From JBHOQS01 sp042408875 (lineage in GTDB: Bacteria > Chloroflexota > UBA11872 > JBHOQS01), in the NCBI GenBank assembly GCA_042408875.1, contig JBHOQS010000006.1:62001-126000 (forward strand): 64,000 nt of DNA. Reading direction: 5' to 3'. Below the pieces are notes generated by a model, which had not been told where the DNA came from, made no database searches, and saw only the letters and a list, made by a program, of their open reading frames with translations. How positions within the stretch are numbered: position 1 is the stretch's first letter; each line of letters opens with the position of its first letter. A program made the position numbers and the translations under genes. Of this stretch, positions 17,491 through 26,970 are shown in pieces.

Positions 17491-18947
17491 CCACCTTCAC
17501 CACCGCTGGGGCTGCTCTCGAGAGGCACCGAAGCAGGCGGCGGCGCAGGCTGGGGTTCACCCCCTGGCGGGGTCGTAGCCGGCGGCAGGCCGGTCTCCAG
17601 CACAGCATCGACGATCGGCTTGACATTCCGGCAGGCGTAGTACGCGCGGGTCTGGTTGTTCCACACGCGGCTGAGCTCTGTGTTCAAGATGCTGAGCACC
17701 TGCGGCCACCACTCGATGAATGGCCGCGGGTGCATGGGCACCCCGGGCGCCGCCGCCCCTACGCCGCGGTTCTTCCCTGCCGCGAGAGGGTTCCCGTCCA
17801 GGAACAGCGGCTCGGTTCCACGCAGGATCGGTGTGCTTATGCCGCTCTGCAGGAGCCCTTCGTCACCGTCTGGCGAAGCCAGGAACTTGGCCAGCCGCCA
17901 GGCCTTCTCCGGGGCCGCCGTGCGCGCCGAGACTGCATAGTAGTGCCATTCCGCATAGGTGCCGAGCTGCCGCTCATGGGGCAACGGATAGATATCCCAT
18001 TGGAAGTTATTCTTGATCTGATTGGCGAACCAAGCGAACTGGCTGGTGAAGTCCACATGCATCGCCACGTTACCCTTCTGGAAGGTGAAGTTACGCCAGT
18101 CCGAGGGTAGCGGGGCGACGAACTCCTTGTGCATCAGGTTCGCCAGCCACTGGAGCGCATCGACAACTTCCGGCTGATCCAGCAAGCTGCGGGTAAGCGT
18201 CCTGTTCAAGAGACGGCCGCCGTTCTGGAAGATCCAGGCCATCCACATGAGATGCTGCCCGGTCATGAGGACACCGGCCTGGCTCACCCGCCGGTTCCCT
18301 CCAACGCGCGCAACGTCATGTGCCCGCGCCAGGAAGGTCGCCCAGGTCCAGGATGGATCGGCCCACTCGACCGGCGGGAGCGGCACGCCCGCTCCTTGGA
18401 AGATGCTCTTGTTGACGTACAGCACTGCCTGGCGCGCTGCGAAGGGCAGCCCAAACAGGCGAGCGTCACGGCGGCTCGCCTCGAGGTACTGCGGCTGGTA
18501 TTGATCGAGGAAGGTGTTCCCGCCGCGGCCCTCAACGCGAGCGAGGCGTACCAGGTCGAAGAGGGCATTCCGGTTGGCCAGCTTGGGCAGGAGTACGCCA
18601 TCAACCGTGAGCACATCGGGCTCGACGCCCGCCTCAATGAACGCCTCGAGCTTCGTCGCGTAATCCCTGGGGTCCTCGATCTGTGGCTTCGCCACGATAT
18701 CGGCGTTGCGGTCGTTGAAACGCGCCACGATCGCCTGCTTCGCCTCGAGTTCGTTGCGCGGGTTCCCGGGCACGAGCCAGGTGAGCGACGTCACCACGTC
18801 GGTTTTGCTCTCTGTCGCACGGCAGGCGGCAGTCAGGCTCGCCACAAGCGACCACGCGGCTGCCCGTCCAAGCATACACCGGCGGCTGATCGGTATTTCC
18901 GGCATCTGTCGAATAGTATGGCAAGAACCTGCTGGCGGCGGAGCCAT
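17487..18947 (-). CDS. Extracellular solute-binding lipoprotein, family 1
   Basis: 486 residues. A twin-Arg-like SRRCMLG stretch and a hydrophobic core end in the lipobox SLTAAC (Cys42). The mature domain has LTWLVPGNPRNELEAKQAIVARFND, EPDVLTVDGVLLPKLANRNALFDL and SPDGDEGLLQSGI, as in sugar ABC binding proteins. The ATG at 18947 is favoured because AGGAG lies 10 bases upstream; an in-frame ATG at 18905 would give a shorter n-region. The C-terminus is Pro/Ser/Gly-rich. No permease or ATPase gene is nearby. The substrate is unknown. Confidence 0.83.
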   Translation of the reverse strand: MAPPPAGSCHTIRQMPEIPISRRCMLGRAAAWSLVASLTAACRATESKTDVVTSLTWLVPGNPRNELEAKQAIVARFNDRNADIVAKPQIEDPRDYATKLEAFIEAGVEPDVLTVDGVLLPKLANRNALFDLVRLARVEGRGGNTFLDQYQPQYLEASRRDARLFGLPFAARQAVLYVNKSIFQGAGVPLPPVEWADPSWTWATFLARAHDVARVGGNRRVSQAGVLMTGQHLMWMAWIFQNGGRLLNRTLTRSLLDQPEVVDALQWLANLMHKEFVAPLPSDWRNFTFQKGNVAMHVDFTSQFAWFANQIKNNFQWDIYPLPHERQLGTYAEWHYYAVSARTAAPEKAWRLAKFLASPDGDEGLLQSGISTPILRGTEPLFLDGNPLAAGKNRGVGAAAPGVPMHPRPFIEWWPQVLSILNTELSRVWNNQTRAYYACRNVKPIVDAVLETGLPPATTPPGGEPQPAPPPASVPLESSPSGGEGG

Positions 18948-19369
18948 GTGTGGTGTTCTCCTAGAATGCTTATAGAATGCCTATCCTTAGTCGCTATGCT
19001 CCGGTCGCTATGCTCCACGCAATCTTAGCATATCGACGCAGGGCAGGTCCGAATGGTGCGATGCTCTCGAGGCTTGTCCGGACAGGGTGCGCCAGACAGC
19101 GCTGCCTGTCGCCGAGGGTGGCACAGAGCACAGAGCCAGTTCGCTCCGGTCACTCCTTGGAGTGACTGATGCCCGTCTGGGCACCACCAGGGGATGAAAA
19201 CTTCTTTTCAAGGGAGAGGAAGGAATGAACCAGCGCACGTGCGCTGCCACCGGCGCCGCGGCGGCGAGGGCCAGCGCAGCGCCGGTGACACTGGCAGCGA
19301 GGCGGCCAGGAGCACGCATTGCGCCTGTACTGTGGGCAGCACCTGTGCCGGGCCACACAGGTGCCGTAT
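18948..19369. other. Intergenic region with tandem repeats and a possible gene remnant
   Basis: The left end holds two tandem duplications: an 11-mer (18962-18983, one mismatch) and a 14-mer GTCGCTATGCTCC(G/A) (18990-19017). Further right are a CACTCCTTGGAGTG palindrome (about 19151-19164) and TGAAAACTTCTTTTCA (19195-19210). On the minus strand from 19319 a short frame reads like a signal peptide followed by AAHVRWFIP, which resembles the start of DoxX-type membrane proteins but then loses all similarity. It may be a decayed gene end. I see no intact gene. Confidence 0.45.
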
Positions 19370-19864
19370 CTAGCTATGCGCCTCCTCGGAGGTTGACGAA
19401 TGCACCTCGCTGGTGGCCGGCATCGCCAGCACTTCACCCTGCAAGCGAGCGCGCAGTTGCTGGCGGAGCTCCTCGATCCGCCGGGCAGTCTCCGAGATGC
19501 TGTCCAGGATATCTCGCCGCGCCTTCATACCCTCGTGGAGCAGGAAGGCCGCAGCCTCCGAGCGGGTCTTGAACAGCCCGGCCTGGACGAGCTCGTCGAT
19601 GGCACGCAGCGTGTCATCGTTAACCCGCACCATCAGGACGTTGGCGCGGCCTTCCAGGGCCTGATTGATGCTCTCCCGGATGGTGCGGCCCAGGCTCGCC
19701 AGGAACTGTGCGCTCTCGCGGCTCAGCTCGGCGACCGCCAGCCGCGCCTCACGTCCCTCGGCCACCCGCGCCGGCGCGCTCACCGTCTCGGCTTGAGCGC
19801 TTTCCGTCTCCACCGCGCGCTTCTCCTCACCGTCCGCGTGGGTCTGCTGCGGCTCCATGGTCAT
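19370..19864 (-). CDS. Ribbon-helix-helix (CopG/Arc-like) DNA-binding protein
   Basis: 164 residues. The central part (about 77-120) has the ribbon-helix-helix pattern: a short beta strand VLMVRVNDDTLRAIDELV followed by GLFKTRSEAAAFLLHEGMK. A variable, acidic N-terminus and a charged helical C-terminus (ARRDILDSISETARRIEELRQQLRARL) flank it, the latter suited to oligomerisation. The ATG follows GAGGAGG with nine bases spacing. The DNA directly upstream (19898-19949) carries repeated TGTAA half-sites, which suggests autoregulation. It is a single gene, with no antitoxin or toxin partner seen. Confidence 0.8.
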   Translation of the reverse strand: MTMEPQQTHADGEEKRAVETESAQAETVSAPARVAEGREARLAVAELSRESAQFLASLGRTIRESINQALEGRANVLMVRVNDDTLRAIDELVQAGLFKTRSEAAAFLLHEGMKARRDILDSISETARRIEELRQQLRARLQGEVLAMPATSEVHSSTSEEAHS

Positions 19865-19897
19865 CTCTCGTTCCCTCCTCTCTCGCTCCCACTGCTA

Positions 19898-19949
19898 TGT
19901 AATACAGTTACAGTAGCTGCTGTAAGCTGTATCATGTAATCCACTTACA
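19898..19949. promoter_or_regulatory. Operator-like array: two TGTAA-N5-TTACA palindromes plus one half-site
   Basis: TGTAA at 19898 and TTACA at 19908 form a palindrome with a 5-bp centre. The same arrangement recurs at 19935/19945, exactly 37 bases away. A lone TGTAA sits between them at 19921. The array begins 34 bases upstream of the RHH start codon, where its promoter should lie, so it is probably the operator of that gene. Confidence 0.6.
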
Positions 19950-20135
19950 GGATAGGCCGTGGGCGGTCACGAGTCAAGGGCCCGGGCACACTGCCAGGTG
20001 AGTTTACGTAGGGGCACCGCACGCCAGGCGCGCTAGGCGCGACAGCCGGCTAGCGTCGCGCGGGGAGGAACAGCCGCGAGGGCGCCCAATCGCCTCGCAA
20101 AGTCCCCGGGGGCGAGTCTCGCGCAGGCAGATATG

Positions 20136-22847
20136 CTAGCGGCGCCGCGCCACAAAGGGCGTGCGCACCTGCGCCCGGCCGGGCCACGGGGAAGCCAGTC
20201 GCTGCGGGCGCAACCGCCGCCGGATGGCGCGGCCCCAGTACACCAGATCCATCGCCGCGATACGCAGCCGTCGCAGAGCGACATCAATGATGAAGAGTAC
20301 CAGCGCAGCCGCGAGCAGGTAGGGCCAGATCTCCTCAGGTTCCCGCGTGACGATCCGTTCGTGCAGGTACGCCTCGGCCGGCTCGCTCAGCACCTTGCCG
20401 CCGGTCTCATCGGCGATCCGTCGCAACAGACGCTCGTTCGTGCCCACGTTGGCATACTCGGCCAGCGGTTGCACGACAAAGCCGGTCGTCTCCGAGGCCA
20501 CGACGGTATCGCCATCGCGCTGCTCGACCGCCAGGCGATAGGCCCCCTGATCCGGCGCAGTGATGCGCCCTTCGTACCGGCCGGGCGCTGTCTGCTGGAG
20601 CGCGACCACGGTCTCGGTGCCGGATGGCGTCAAGATACGTGCCTCGGTCGGTACGAGGTTGCGGAACGACAGGTTTTCCTCGAGCGCCTCGACGCTGATC
20701 GCTACATTGTTGCCATCCACCGACGTGGAGACCTGTAACGTGCGCTCCATGGGGAAGGGCATCGTCCAGCGTACCAGCCGCTGCCAGAAGAGCTGGAGCT
20801 CAGGGCGGGTCATCCAGTCGCCCGCCCACTCCGGCGTGGCGCTGGCGGTCCAGGCGGCCGTACGCCCCAGCCCGTACTGCCAGTGCGCCAGCAAGGGATC
20901 GCCGGCCTCGGTGATCAGCGGCACCTCGACGTTGTTCTTGGGGTTCGTGCGCACGTAGCCCTGGACCTGGGGCAGGGTATCCAGGTCCAGCCCTTTCAGC
21001 ACCGGACTGCGGTCGTGCGCCTCGGCTCGCACCGGCTTCTCAACGACGAACGTTTGCAGGGTCGTGCGGATCTCCTTCAAGACGACCTGCGGGATATCAC
21101 CAGCGCGATCGACGAAGTAGTACCGCCCGTTCGCTGCCTCGGCCCACTGCCGCAGGCGTACCCGGTCCGCATCGTTGCCGATGGCGATGGTCGAGAGCGA
21201 CACCTGTGCGTCACGGATCCGGCCGATAAGCTGGTCGAAGTTTCGGTTGTAGTCCTGGCCGTCGGTAAGGAGCAGAATGTGCTTCTGGCGTGCCTCGACC
21301 CGGCGTAGCTCCTGCTCGGCCACATCTAGAGCTTTGAAAATGTTCGTGCCGCGGTCGGCGTCGATCCGGGCGATGTTATTCTTGATACGGATGCGCGTGT
21401 CCCGATCACGGACAGCCTCGATCCCCTTGGTATACCAGGACGGCTCGTCATCGAAGGCGATCACGCCCAGCAGGTCGTTATCCCGCAGCATATCGACCGC
21501 CTGCATAGCCGACTCACGCGCCAGCGCCATCTTCGAGTCGCGGCCCTGCTGGTCGCCCATGCTGCCGGACTTGTCGATCACTAGCACCAGCGCGACGTTA
21601 CGATCCTCTTCCTTACTGGGCGGGTTCATGCTGACCGGCAGGGCGCGCTCGAGCGGCGTGCCCTGGTAGTTCCCCACGGCGTAACTCTCCCGGCCGCCGA
21701 CGACAAGCAGGCCGCCGCCAAAGGAACGCACGTACTCCTCGAGCGCGTTCATTCGCGGTGTATCCAGGCCGGTACCCCCAGCGGGCACATTGACCAGCAC
21801 GACGGCCTGGTAGCGAGCGAGCTGTTGGGCTGCAGTAGGGACCTGTTGCGGCGTCGCGAGCTCAACCAGGATGTTCTGGGCTTGGAGCAAGTCGGCGAGG
21901 ACTTGCGCCTCCTCTGGCTGCCGCGATACCACGAGGACCACCGGTTTCTCTTTCACAACCGTGAAGGCCCAGGCGGTATCATTTTGGCGCACCGTGTCAC
22001 CCTGGGCCGTCGCCTCCACGCGCAGGCTGTGGTAGCCGAGGGGCAGGCCGGGGTGGCTGAACGAGAGATGCTGGGTTCCCGTGCTGAGGGTAAGCTCCTG
22101 CTCAGCGATCTTCTGGTTATCGATCCATAGCGTGAGCCGCGTCGGCGTCGGCATGCCGCGCTGGCGCAGCGTGAGATCGATGTCGAACGGCTCATTCTCG
22201 CGCAACGCCGTGGGCACACGCACACTCTCCACCGCCACGTCCGAGCCGGGGCGATCGCTGGGCACTGGCACCACATCGATCTGCGTCCCAGGGGCGAGCG
22301 CTTGCAGCGACTGCAACGCCCGGCCGTTGGTCTCATTGCCGTCCGTGAGAAGCACGATGCGGCGGGCAACGCCAGGTGGGAAGAGCGATGCAGCGGTGCG
22401 GATTGCCGCTGCAAGGTTCGTCCGCTGCGTGTCGCTGGGCGCACCCCAGAGAGGGTGCTCGCGCTGCTTTGACATGGCCTGCTCGACCTTCGCATCGCCA
22501 GCGAAGATGACGATGCCGCCCAGGTCGTCCGGACCCATATGCTGAAGCGCAGAGAGCACCCAACCCTTAGCGGCATCCTGAACTGTCGGCGGGACCGAGT
22601 CCGAGAGATCCACGACGAAGGCGACCGCCAGCGACCGCGGGGTGGTAGGCACACGCAGGCCGGCCAGCGCCAGGACCAGGAGCACGGCGATGATGATATG
22701 CAGCGGCAGCGTCAGATCGCGAGCCCGCCAGCGGCGCGGCTCGCCGGCCGCCCGTGTACTGGCACGGGCTCGATACGCCACAACGATGTAAAACGGGATG
22801 ACGGCCAGCAAAAAGAGGGCCGCGGGATAGGCAAACTGAATGGTCAT
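20136..22847 (-). CDS. Large membrane protein with two vWA domains and an amidotransferase-like domain
   Basis: 903 residues. Two transmembrane helices at the N-terminus (LFLLAVIPFYIVVAY, IIIAVLLVLALAGL) are followed by a first vWA-like domain (VVDLSDS), then a class I glutamine-amidotransferase-like region (VLVVSRQPEEAQVLADLL to SFGGGLLVVGG). A second, canonical vWA follows with metal site VIDKSGSMG and LLLTDGQDY. A beta-rich region and a C-terminal helix (LLAAALVLFIIDVAL) close the protein. This architecture occurs in MoxR-linked operons. The ATG overlaps the stop of the preceding gene by four bases, so translation is coupled. The cell process served is unknown; metal-dependent adhesion or chaperoning is typical of vWA proteins. 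Confidence 0.85.
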   Translation of the reverse strand: MTIQFAYPAALFLLAVIPFYIVVAYRARASTRAAGEPRRWRARDLTLPLHIIIAVLLVLALAGLRVPTTPRSLAVAFVVDLSDSVPPTVQDAAKGWVLSALQHMGPDDLGGIVIFAGDAKVEQAMSKQREHPLWGAPSDTQRTNLAAAIRTAASLFPPGVARRIVLLTDGNETNGRALQSLQALAPGTQIDVVPVPSDRPGSDVAVESVRVPTALRENEPFDIDLTLRQRGMPTPTRLTLWIDNQKIAEQELTLSTGTQHLSFSHPGLPLGYHSLRVEATAQGDTVRQNDTAWAFTVVKEKPVVLVVSRQPEEAQVLADLLQAQNILVELATPQQVPTAAQQLARYQAVVLVNVPAGGTGLDTPRMNALEEYVRSFGGGLLVVGGRESYAVGNYQGTPLERALPVSMNPPSKEEDRNVALVLVIDKSGSMGDQQGRDSKMALARESAMQAVDMLRDNDLLGVIAFDDEPSWYTKGIEAVRDRDTRIRIKNNIARIDADRGTNIFKALDVAEQELRRVEARQKHILLLTDGQDYNRNFDQLIGRIRDAQVSLSTIAIGNDADRVRLRQWAEAANGRYYFVDRAGDIPQVVLKEIRTTLQTFVVEKPVRAEAHDRSPVLKGLDLDTLPQVQGYVRTNPKNNVEVPLITEAGDPLLAHWQYGLGRTAAWTASATPEWAGDWMTRPELQLFWQRLVRWTMPFPMERTLQVSTSVDGNNVAISVEALEENLSFRNLVPTEARILTPSGTETVVALQQTAPGRYEGRITAPDQGAYRLAVEQRDGDTVVASETTGFVVQPLAEYANVGTNERLLRRIADETGGKVLSEPAEAYLHERIVTREPEEIWPYLLAAALVLFIIDVALRRLRIAAMDLVYWGRAIRRRLRPQRLASPWPGRAQVRTPFVARRR

Positions 22848-24661
22848 CGCATGGCCTCACCTGCCGGCTTCTGCTTCCCCTCCACTGGGGCAGGAGCGGC
22901 TGGGGCTTCAGGCTGCTGCACGCGCCGATAGCGGCGAGAGTGGTACAGCCACCATTCCACCGTCACAATAGCTAGCGCGAGCAAGGCGAGCCAGCGCCAC
23001 AGATCGGTCCCGGCGGGAACACGCACCACAGCGCTCCCCGGTTCCGTGCGCGGTGGGGCCGGCAGCTCGCGCGGGGTGATGTCGGCCTCGCGCTCATCTA
23101 CGGCCACGCTGGGAGCGGGCGACTGCCGCGGGCTCAGCCACTCGATCATGTTCCCGACCAGGATCGGGAAGGCTGAACGCAGCACCAAGTTTGTCGCACG
23201 CAGGTCGAACGTTACGATGATTACATTATGTCCCTCTGTCCGGCCGACGGAGAGGAGCGGGCCATTACTTGACGTGATAACGTCCTGTGCCCACAGCGGT
23301 GGTTGGATCTTCTTCATCCGGTTGACAACCAGCCCGGTGAGATCAACCGCGCGCAATAGCGGACTATCTTCGACACGGATGCCGCGCACGTCGCTCAGGG
23401 TGTCCTCAACGGGAATGAGCTTATTGTCAGCGGGCGGATCGATGATGAGCCAGTGGCCGGCAGGCATAAGCTGGGGCGATGCCGGCAGCCAGCCATCGAA
23501 GATCGTAATGTCGAAGCCAGCACGCTGGTAATTGGCCGGAGTGGCGTAGTGCATCTCCACGCCAGGGAGCGCCGCCAGCGCCTTGGGCAGATAGCCGGAC
23601 CGTTCGCTCACCAGCAGCACCTTGCGCACGTCGCTCCAGCGCAGGTCGGCCCGGGCATAGTTATCGAGCAGCAGGGCATCAGGCCCCCCGGGCGAGGTCC
23701 GCGGCGGGACATCCCGCCCGCCGCTCCACAGGCGGACCTCAATCAAGCGCGTGGCTGGTGGAAAATTGCTGAGAAGCAGGTCAATGGCGCTGTGCCCCTG
23801 CACAGTTTCGGTGCGCGTCTCGACAAACCTGCCGTCAACGTAGATATGGATCGGCACGTCCCGCGGCACACTGGCGAAGTTCGCCACACGCAGCAGCACC
23901 TGCCACTCGCTGCCGTCATGGGTGAGCCGCGGGGCCAGCGTGGTGATCGCCTGGTTGTCCTCGCTCCCGCCGGTCGTCACAAAGCGCACCGGCACCCCCA
24001 GGCGCAGGTCCTCCTGGGAGACGCTCAGCGCAGCGTCGGTGAAGACCACGATCTCACCGTTCGGAGTGATCTGCGCCAGCGCAGCAGCGATCGAGAGCGT
24101 GTCGCGCAGGTTCGTCAGGGGCACGGCGCTGGCCAGCCTGCCCATCGAAGCATCGGTGCGCCGAACCCCAGGAGGATCGAGCTGAATACTGCGGATCGCC
24201 GCGGCCAGGCGGTCCCGGTCACCCTCCTCAAGGGCAAGCACCTGCGCATGGTCGGTCATCCGCACGACTGAGGCGCGCTGCCCGGGCGCAAGGCGTTGCA
24301 CCATCCGCAGCGCCTGGGTCTTCGCCTCATCGAGGCGGGTCGGGCGCACATCGCGCGCCGCCATGCTCGGCGAGGCATCGATCACCATGACCACGTGCCG
24401 TGTGAGCTGCGCCTGGCCGGGCAGAAACGGCCGCGCCAGCGCGAGGGCCAGCGCCGCGAGCACGCCCAGTTGCAGGAACATCAGCAGATTGCGGCGCAGC
24501 GGCTGCCAGGGCGTCTCGCTCGTGGTCTCACGGACGGCTTCCTGCCATAGCCACAGGCTCGACACCACGCGCCGGTCCCGGCGCGGGCGCAGCATGTACA
24601 GCAGCAGGATGATGAGCCCGCCCAGCAGCCAGAGCAACTGAGCGGGAGCCAGGAACGTCAC
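22844..24661 (-). CDS. BatA-like vWA membrane protein
   Basis: 605 residues from GTG 24661, which overlaps the DUF58 stop as GTGA. Any longer start would run far into that gene. It opens with TFLAPAQLLWLLGGLIILLLYML, a typical BatA-type first helix, then a second helix (FLQLGVLAALALALARPFL). A vWA domain with MIDAS VIDASPSM follows, then a beta-rich region with VANFASVPRDVPIHIYVDG. A C-terminal membrane helix (LALLALAIVTVEWWLY) precedes a basic Pro-rich tail. In known Bat operons such proteins work with MoxR ATPases. It sits between DUF58 and the 903-residue protein. Confidence 0.87.
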   Translation of the reverse strand: MTFLAPAQLLWLLGGLIILLLYMLRPRRDRRVVSSLWLWQEAVRETTSETPWQPLRRNLLMFLQLGVLAALALALARPFLPGQAQLTRHVVMVIDASPSMAARDVRPTRLDEAKTQALRMVQRLAPGQRASVVRMTDHAQVLALEEGDRDRLAAAIRSIQLDPPGVRRTDASMGRLASAVPLTNLRDTLSIAAALAQITPNGEIVVFTDAALSVSQEDLRLGVPVRFVTTGGSEDNQAITTLAPRLTHDGSEWQVLLRVANFASVPRDVPIHIYVDGRFVETRTETVQGHSAIDLLLSNFPPATRLIEVRLWSGGRDVPPRTSPGGPDALLLDNYARADLRWSDVRKVLLVSERSGYLPKALAALPGVEMHYATPANYQRAGFDITIFDGWLPASPQLMPAGHWLIIDPPADNKLIPVEDTLSDVRGIRVEDSPLLRAVDLTGLVVNRMKKIQPPLWAQDVITSSNGPLLSVGRTEGHNVIIVTFDLRATNLVLRSAFPILVGNMIEWLSPRQSPAPSVAVDEREADITPRELPAPPRTEPGSAVVRVPAGTDLWRWLALLALAIVTVEWWLYHSRRYRRVQQPEAPAAPAPVEGKQKPAGEAMR

Positions 24662-25551
24662 GTGATCAGCATCCTTCGTGGCCGCAGCGTGTGGAACAGC
24701 AGGTCTTCCAGTGGAACCGACGTATCCACCAGCAGATAGAATGCCTCGCGCCGAGCGCAGAACGCCTCCAGGCCATTGCACCAGTTCATCAGGCGCTGGC
24801 GGTAGCGCTCCAGCACATGCTCGTCGGTGGTGAGATCGACCGCCTCGTCACTCTCGCAGTCAATGAGCTGGAGATCGCCTTTGAGATCCGGGTGAAGCTC
24901 TGTCGGATCAAGCAGGTGGATAGCCCAGAGCTCAAAGCCCTTATCCAGCAGCGCCTGAAGCCCATCGTACGCCGAGCCACCCATGAAATCCGACAGCACA
25001 ATCGCCAGGCCAGTCGCCCCGCGGCGAGATGCATAGCTGCGTAAGGCGCGGCGGAAGTCCGTCTCGCCCCGCGGCCGTAGGCTCTCCAAGAACTGGAAGA
25101 CGCGAAAGATATTCGCCCGCCCGCGCGTCGGCGGCAACGTCTCGTGGAGCCCGGTGCTGAAGGCCGTGATAGTGAGGCGGTCGTAGCCCGCCAGGGCCAC
25201 ATAGCCCAGCGCGGCAGCAAGCCGCCGGGCGTACGCCAGCTTATTGTAGGTGCCCCAATCCATCGAGCGCGAGACGTCCATCAAGATGTGGACGCCGAGG
25301 TTCTCCTCATCCTCGCGCAGCTTCAGGAAGAGGCGGCCGAGCCGGCCATAGATATTCCAGTCGATCTGCCGAAAGTCGTCTCCGTGGACGTACTCCCGAT
25401 AGTCGGCGAACTCGATCGAGGACCCGCGGCGGCGGCTGCGGCGCCAGCCTTCGCCGGGCGCGCCGTGGATGCGCCGCGACGCCAGCCGCAGGCGGGAGAG
25501 TTTGTGCAGGAGCGCAGTATCGAGCAGCGGTGCAGGTGCCGGCGCAGCCAT
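24658..25551 (-). CDS. DUF58 (vWA-superfamily) protein
   Basis: 297 residues. It has the DUF58 hallmark YVHGDDFRQIDWNIYGRLGRLF (about residues 55-76) and a vWA-like metal site MDVSRSMDWG, followed by LAIVLSDFMGG. Such proteins always accompany MoxR ATPases and are thought to be their substrates or adaptors. The start codon ATG overlaps the moxR stop by one base, so the two are translationally coupled. It is soluble, with no membrane helix. Confidence 0.92.
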   Translation of the reverse strand: MAAPAPAPLLDTALLHKLSRLRLASRRIHGAPGEGWRRSRRRGSSIEFADYREYVHGDDFRQIDWNIYGRLGRLFLKLREDEENLGVHILMDVSRSMDWGTYNKLAYARRLAAALGYVALAGYDRLTITAFSTGLHETLPPTRGRANIFRVFQFLESLRPRGETDFRRALRSYASRRGATGLAIVLSDFMGGSAYDGLQALLDKGFELWAIHLLDPTELHPDLKGDLQLIDCESDEAVDLTTDEHVLERYRQRLMNWCNGLEAFCARREAFYLLVDTSVPLEDLLFHTLRPRRMLIT

Positions 25552-26540
25552 TAGTCTTCGGGTACCGTCTCGATAATCTGCTGGATGATCGCATCCGGCT
25601 GGATGCCTTCTGCTTCTGCCTCGAAGTTCAGGATCAGGCGGTGGCGCAGCGCAGCTGGGGCCACCGCACGGATATCCTCGAACGCCACGTTATAGCGACC
25701 CTGCAAGAGCGCCCGCACCTTCGCCCCCATGACCATGTAAATGGCCCCGCGCGGGGATGGTCCGTAGCGCACATAGCGCTTTGTCGCCGGCACGGCCGCT
25801 GCGTTCTCCGGGTTCGCCGCCTCCCAGATGCGCAGCGCGTACTCCTGGACGTGCGTGGCGATCGGCACCTCCAATACGAGCGCCTGCATGGTCAAGATAT
25901 CCTCTCCGGAGGCGATCTTCTGCACCCGCGGCCGGATGTGCTGGGTGTTACGGTTGAGGATCTCCATCATCTCATCGACCGATGGCATCGTGACATTGAG
26001 CTTAAACATGAAGCGGTCGAGCTGCGCTTCCGGCAGCGGGTATGTCCCCTGCATCTCGATAGGGTTCTGCGTCGCCATGACGAAGAACGGCGAGGGCAAC
26101 CGGTGCATGGTGTTCGCCACCGTCACCGTACGCTCCTGCATCGCCTCGAGGAGCGCCGACTGCGTCTTCGGCGTGGCCCGGTTGATCTCATCGGCCAGCA
26201 CCAGGTTGGCAAAGATCGGCCCAGGCTCAAAGCGGAACGTGCGCTCGCCAGTGCGCTCCTCGTCGATGATGTTCGTGCCAGTGATATCCGCTGGCATCAG
26301 GTCAGGGGTGAACTGGATGCGCGAGTAGCGCAGATCCAGCACTTCCGAGAGCGTGCGGATCAGCATCGTCTTGCCCAGCCCGGGCACACCCTCAAGGAGG
26401 GTATGCCCGCCGGCCAGGAGGGCAATGATCGTTCCCTGCACGACCTCCTGCTGACCGACGATGACCTTGCTCACCTCGCGGGCGATGGCCTGCGCCTTTT
26501 GCTGGAACTGCTCAACGGCAGACTCAACAGATGAGAGCAT
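25551..26540 (-). CDS. MoxR family AAA+ ATPase
   Basis: 329 residues, first gene of the minus-strand operon. Walker A is GVPGLGKT (51-58), Walker B VLADEINRATP, sensor 1 region MATQNPIEMQGTYPLPEAQLDRF, and sensor 2 with the small lid helices at the C-terminus (SPRGAIYMVMGAKVRAL). MoxR proteins act as chaperones that insert metals or mature vWA-containing partners, which here are encoded by the next three genes. The ATG is preceded by AGAGGAAAA at 13 bases. A tandem repeat (26608-26639) lies about 70 bases upstream in the presumed promoter region. Confidence 0.93.
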   Translation of the reverse strand: MLSSVESAVEQFQQKAQAIAREVSKVIVGQQEVVQGTIIALLAGGHTLLEGVPGLGKTMLIRTLSEVLDLRYSRIQFTPDLMPADITGTNIIDEERTGERTFRFEPGPIFANLVLADEINRATPKTQSALLEAMQERTVTVANTMHRLPSPFFVMATQNPIEMQGTYPLPEAQLDRFMFKLNVTMPSVDEMMEILNRNTQHIRPRVQKIASGEDILTMQALVLEVPIATHVQEYALRIWEAANPENAAAVPATKRYVRYGPSPRGAIYMVMGAKVRALLQGRYNVAFEDIRAVAPAALRHRLILNFEAEAEGIQPDAIIQQIIETVPED

Positions 26541-26970
26541 CGCTGTATCGTTTTCCTCTGGCTCTAGTTACTCTTGTTAGGCTGGATCCTCGAGGGATGC
26601 TGACTACTTTAGGTAGCATCGGTTTTAGGTAGTATCGGTTTATTGTCGAGTACGATAGTTCTTGTTCGGTTACACGTTGCCCGTACACTGCCCTGCCCGC
26701 CAGGGCCGGTGATGGCTGATGCGCATACACCGGCCCTGGCACCAGAGAAGGGGACGCAGGGAGGGGACAGCCTGCCCAGGTCGCACGGAGCACACACAGC
26801 GCTGGTAATCGCATACTCTCTTACCGGCGTATGCACCCCGGCCATGTCCCTGGCTATATTGTACTCAATCCCTCCGGCCGGTCTCGCCTCTCACCAGCGC
26901 CCTTTAGCCTGGCCCGCGGAGATGCCGGCAGGCACACTAGAAGACCTGCCGGGGTGGCAGCCTCGTATCT
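26541..26970. other. Intergenic region upstream of the MoxR operon
   Basis: The stretch holds a 16-bp tandem pair (TTTAGGTAGCATCGGT at 26608-26623, then the same with one change at 26624-26639) in AT-richer DNA that probably carries the operon promoter on the minus strand. The rest is GC-rich with no convincing gene; the open frames lack start signals and family similarity. Confidence 0.55.

Noticed and set aside
19225..19572. Plus-strand 115-residue frame with a GGAAGG-like site before its ATG
   Set aside because: It overlaps the RHH gene antisense, has no protein-like pattern, and the purine tract is probably chance.
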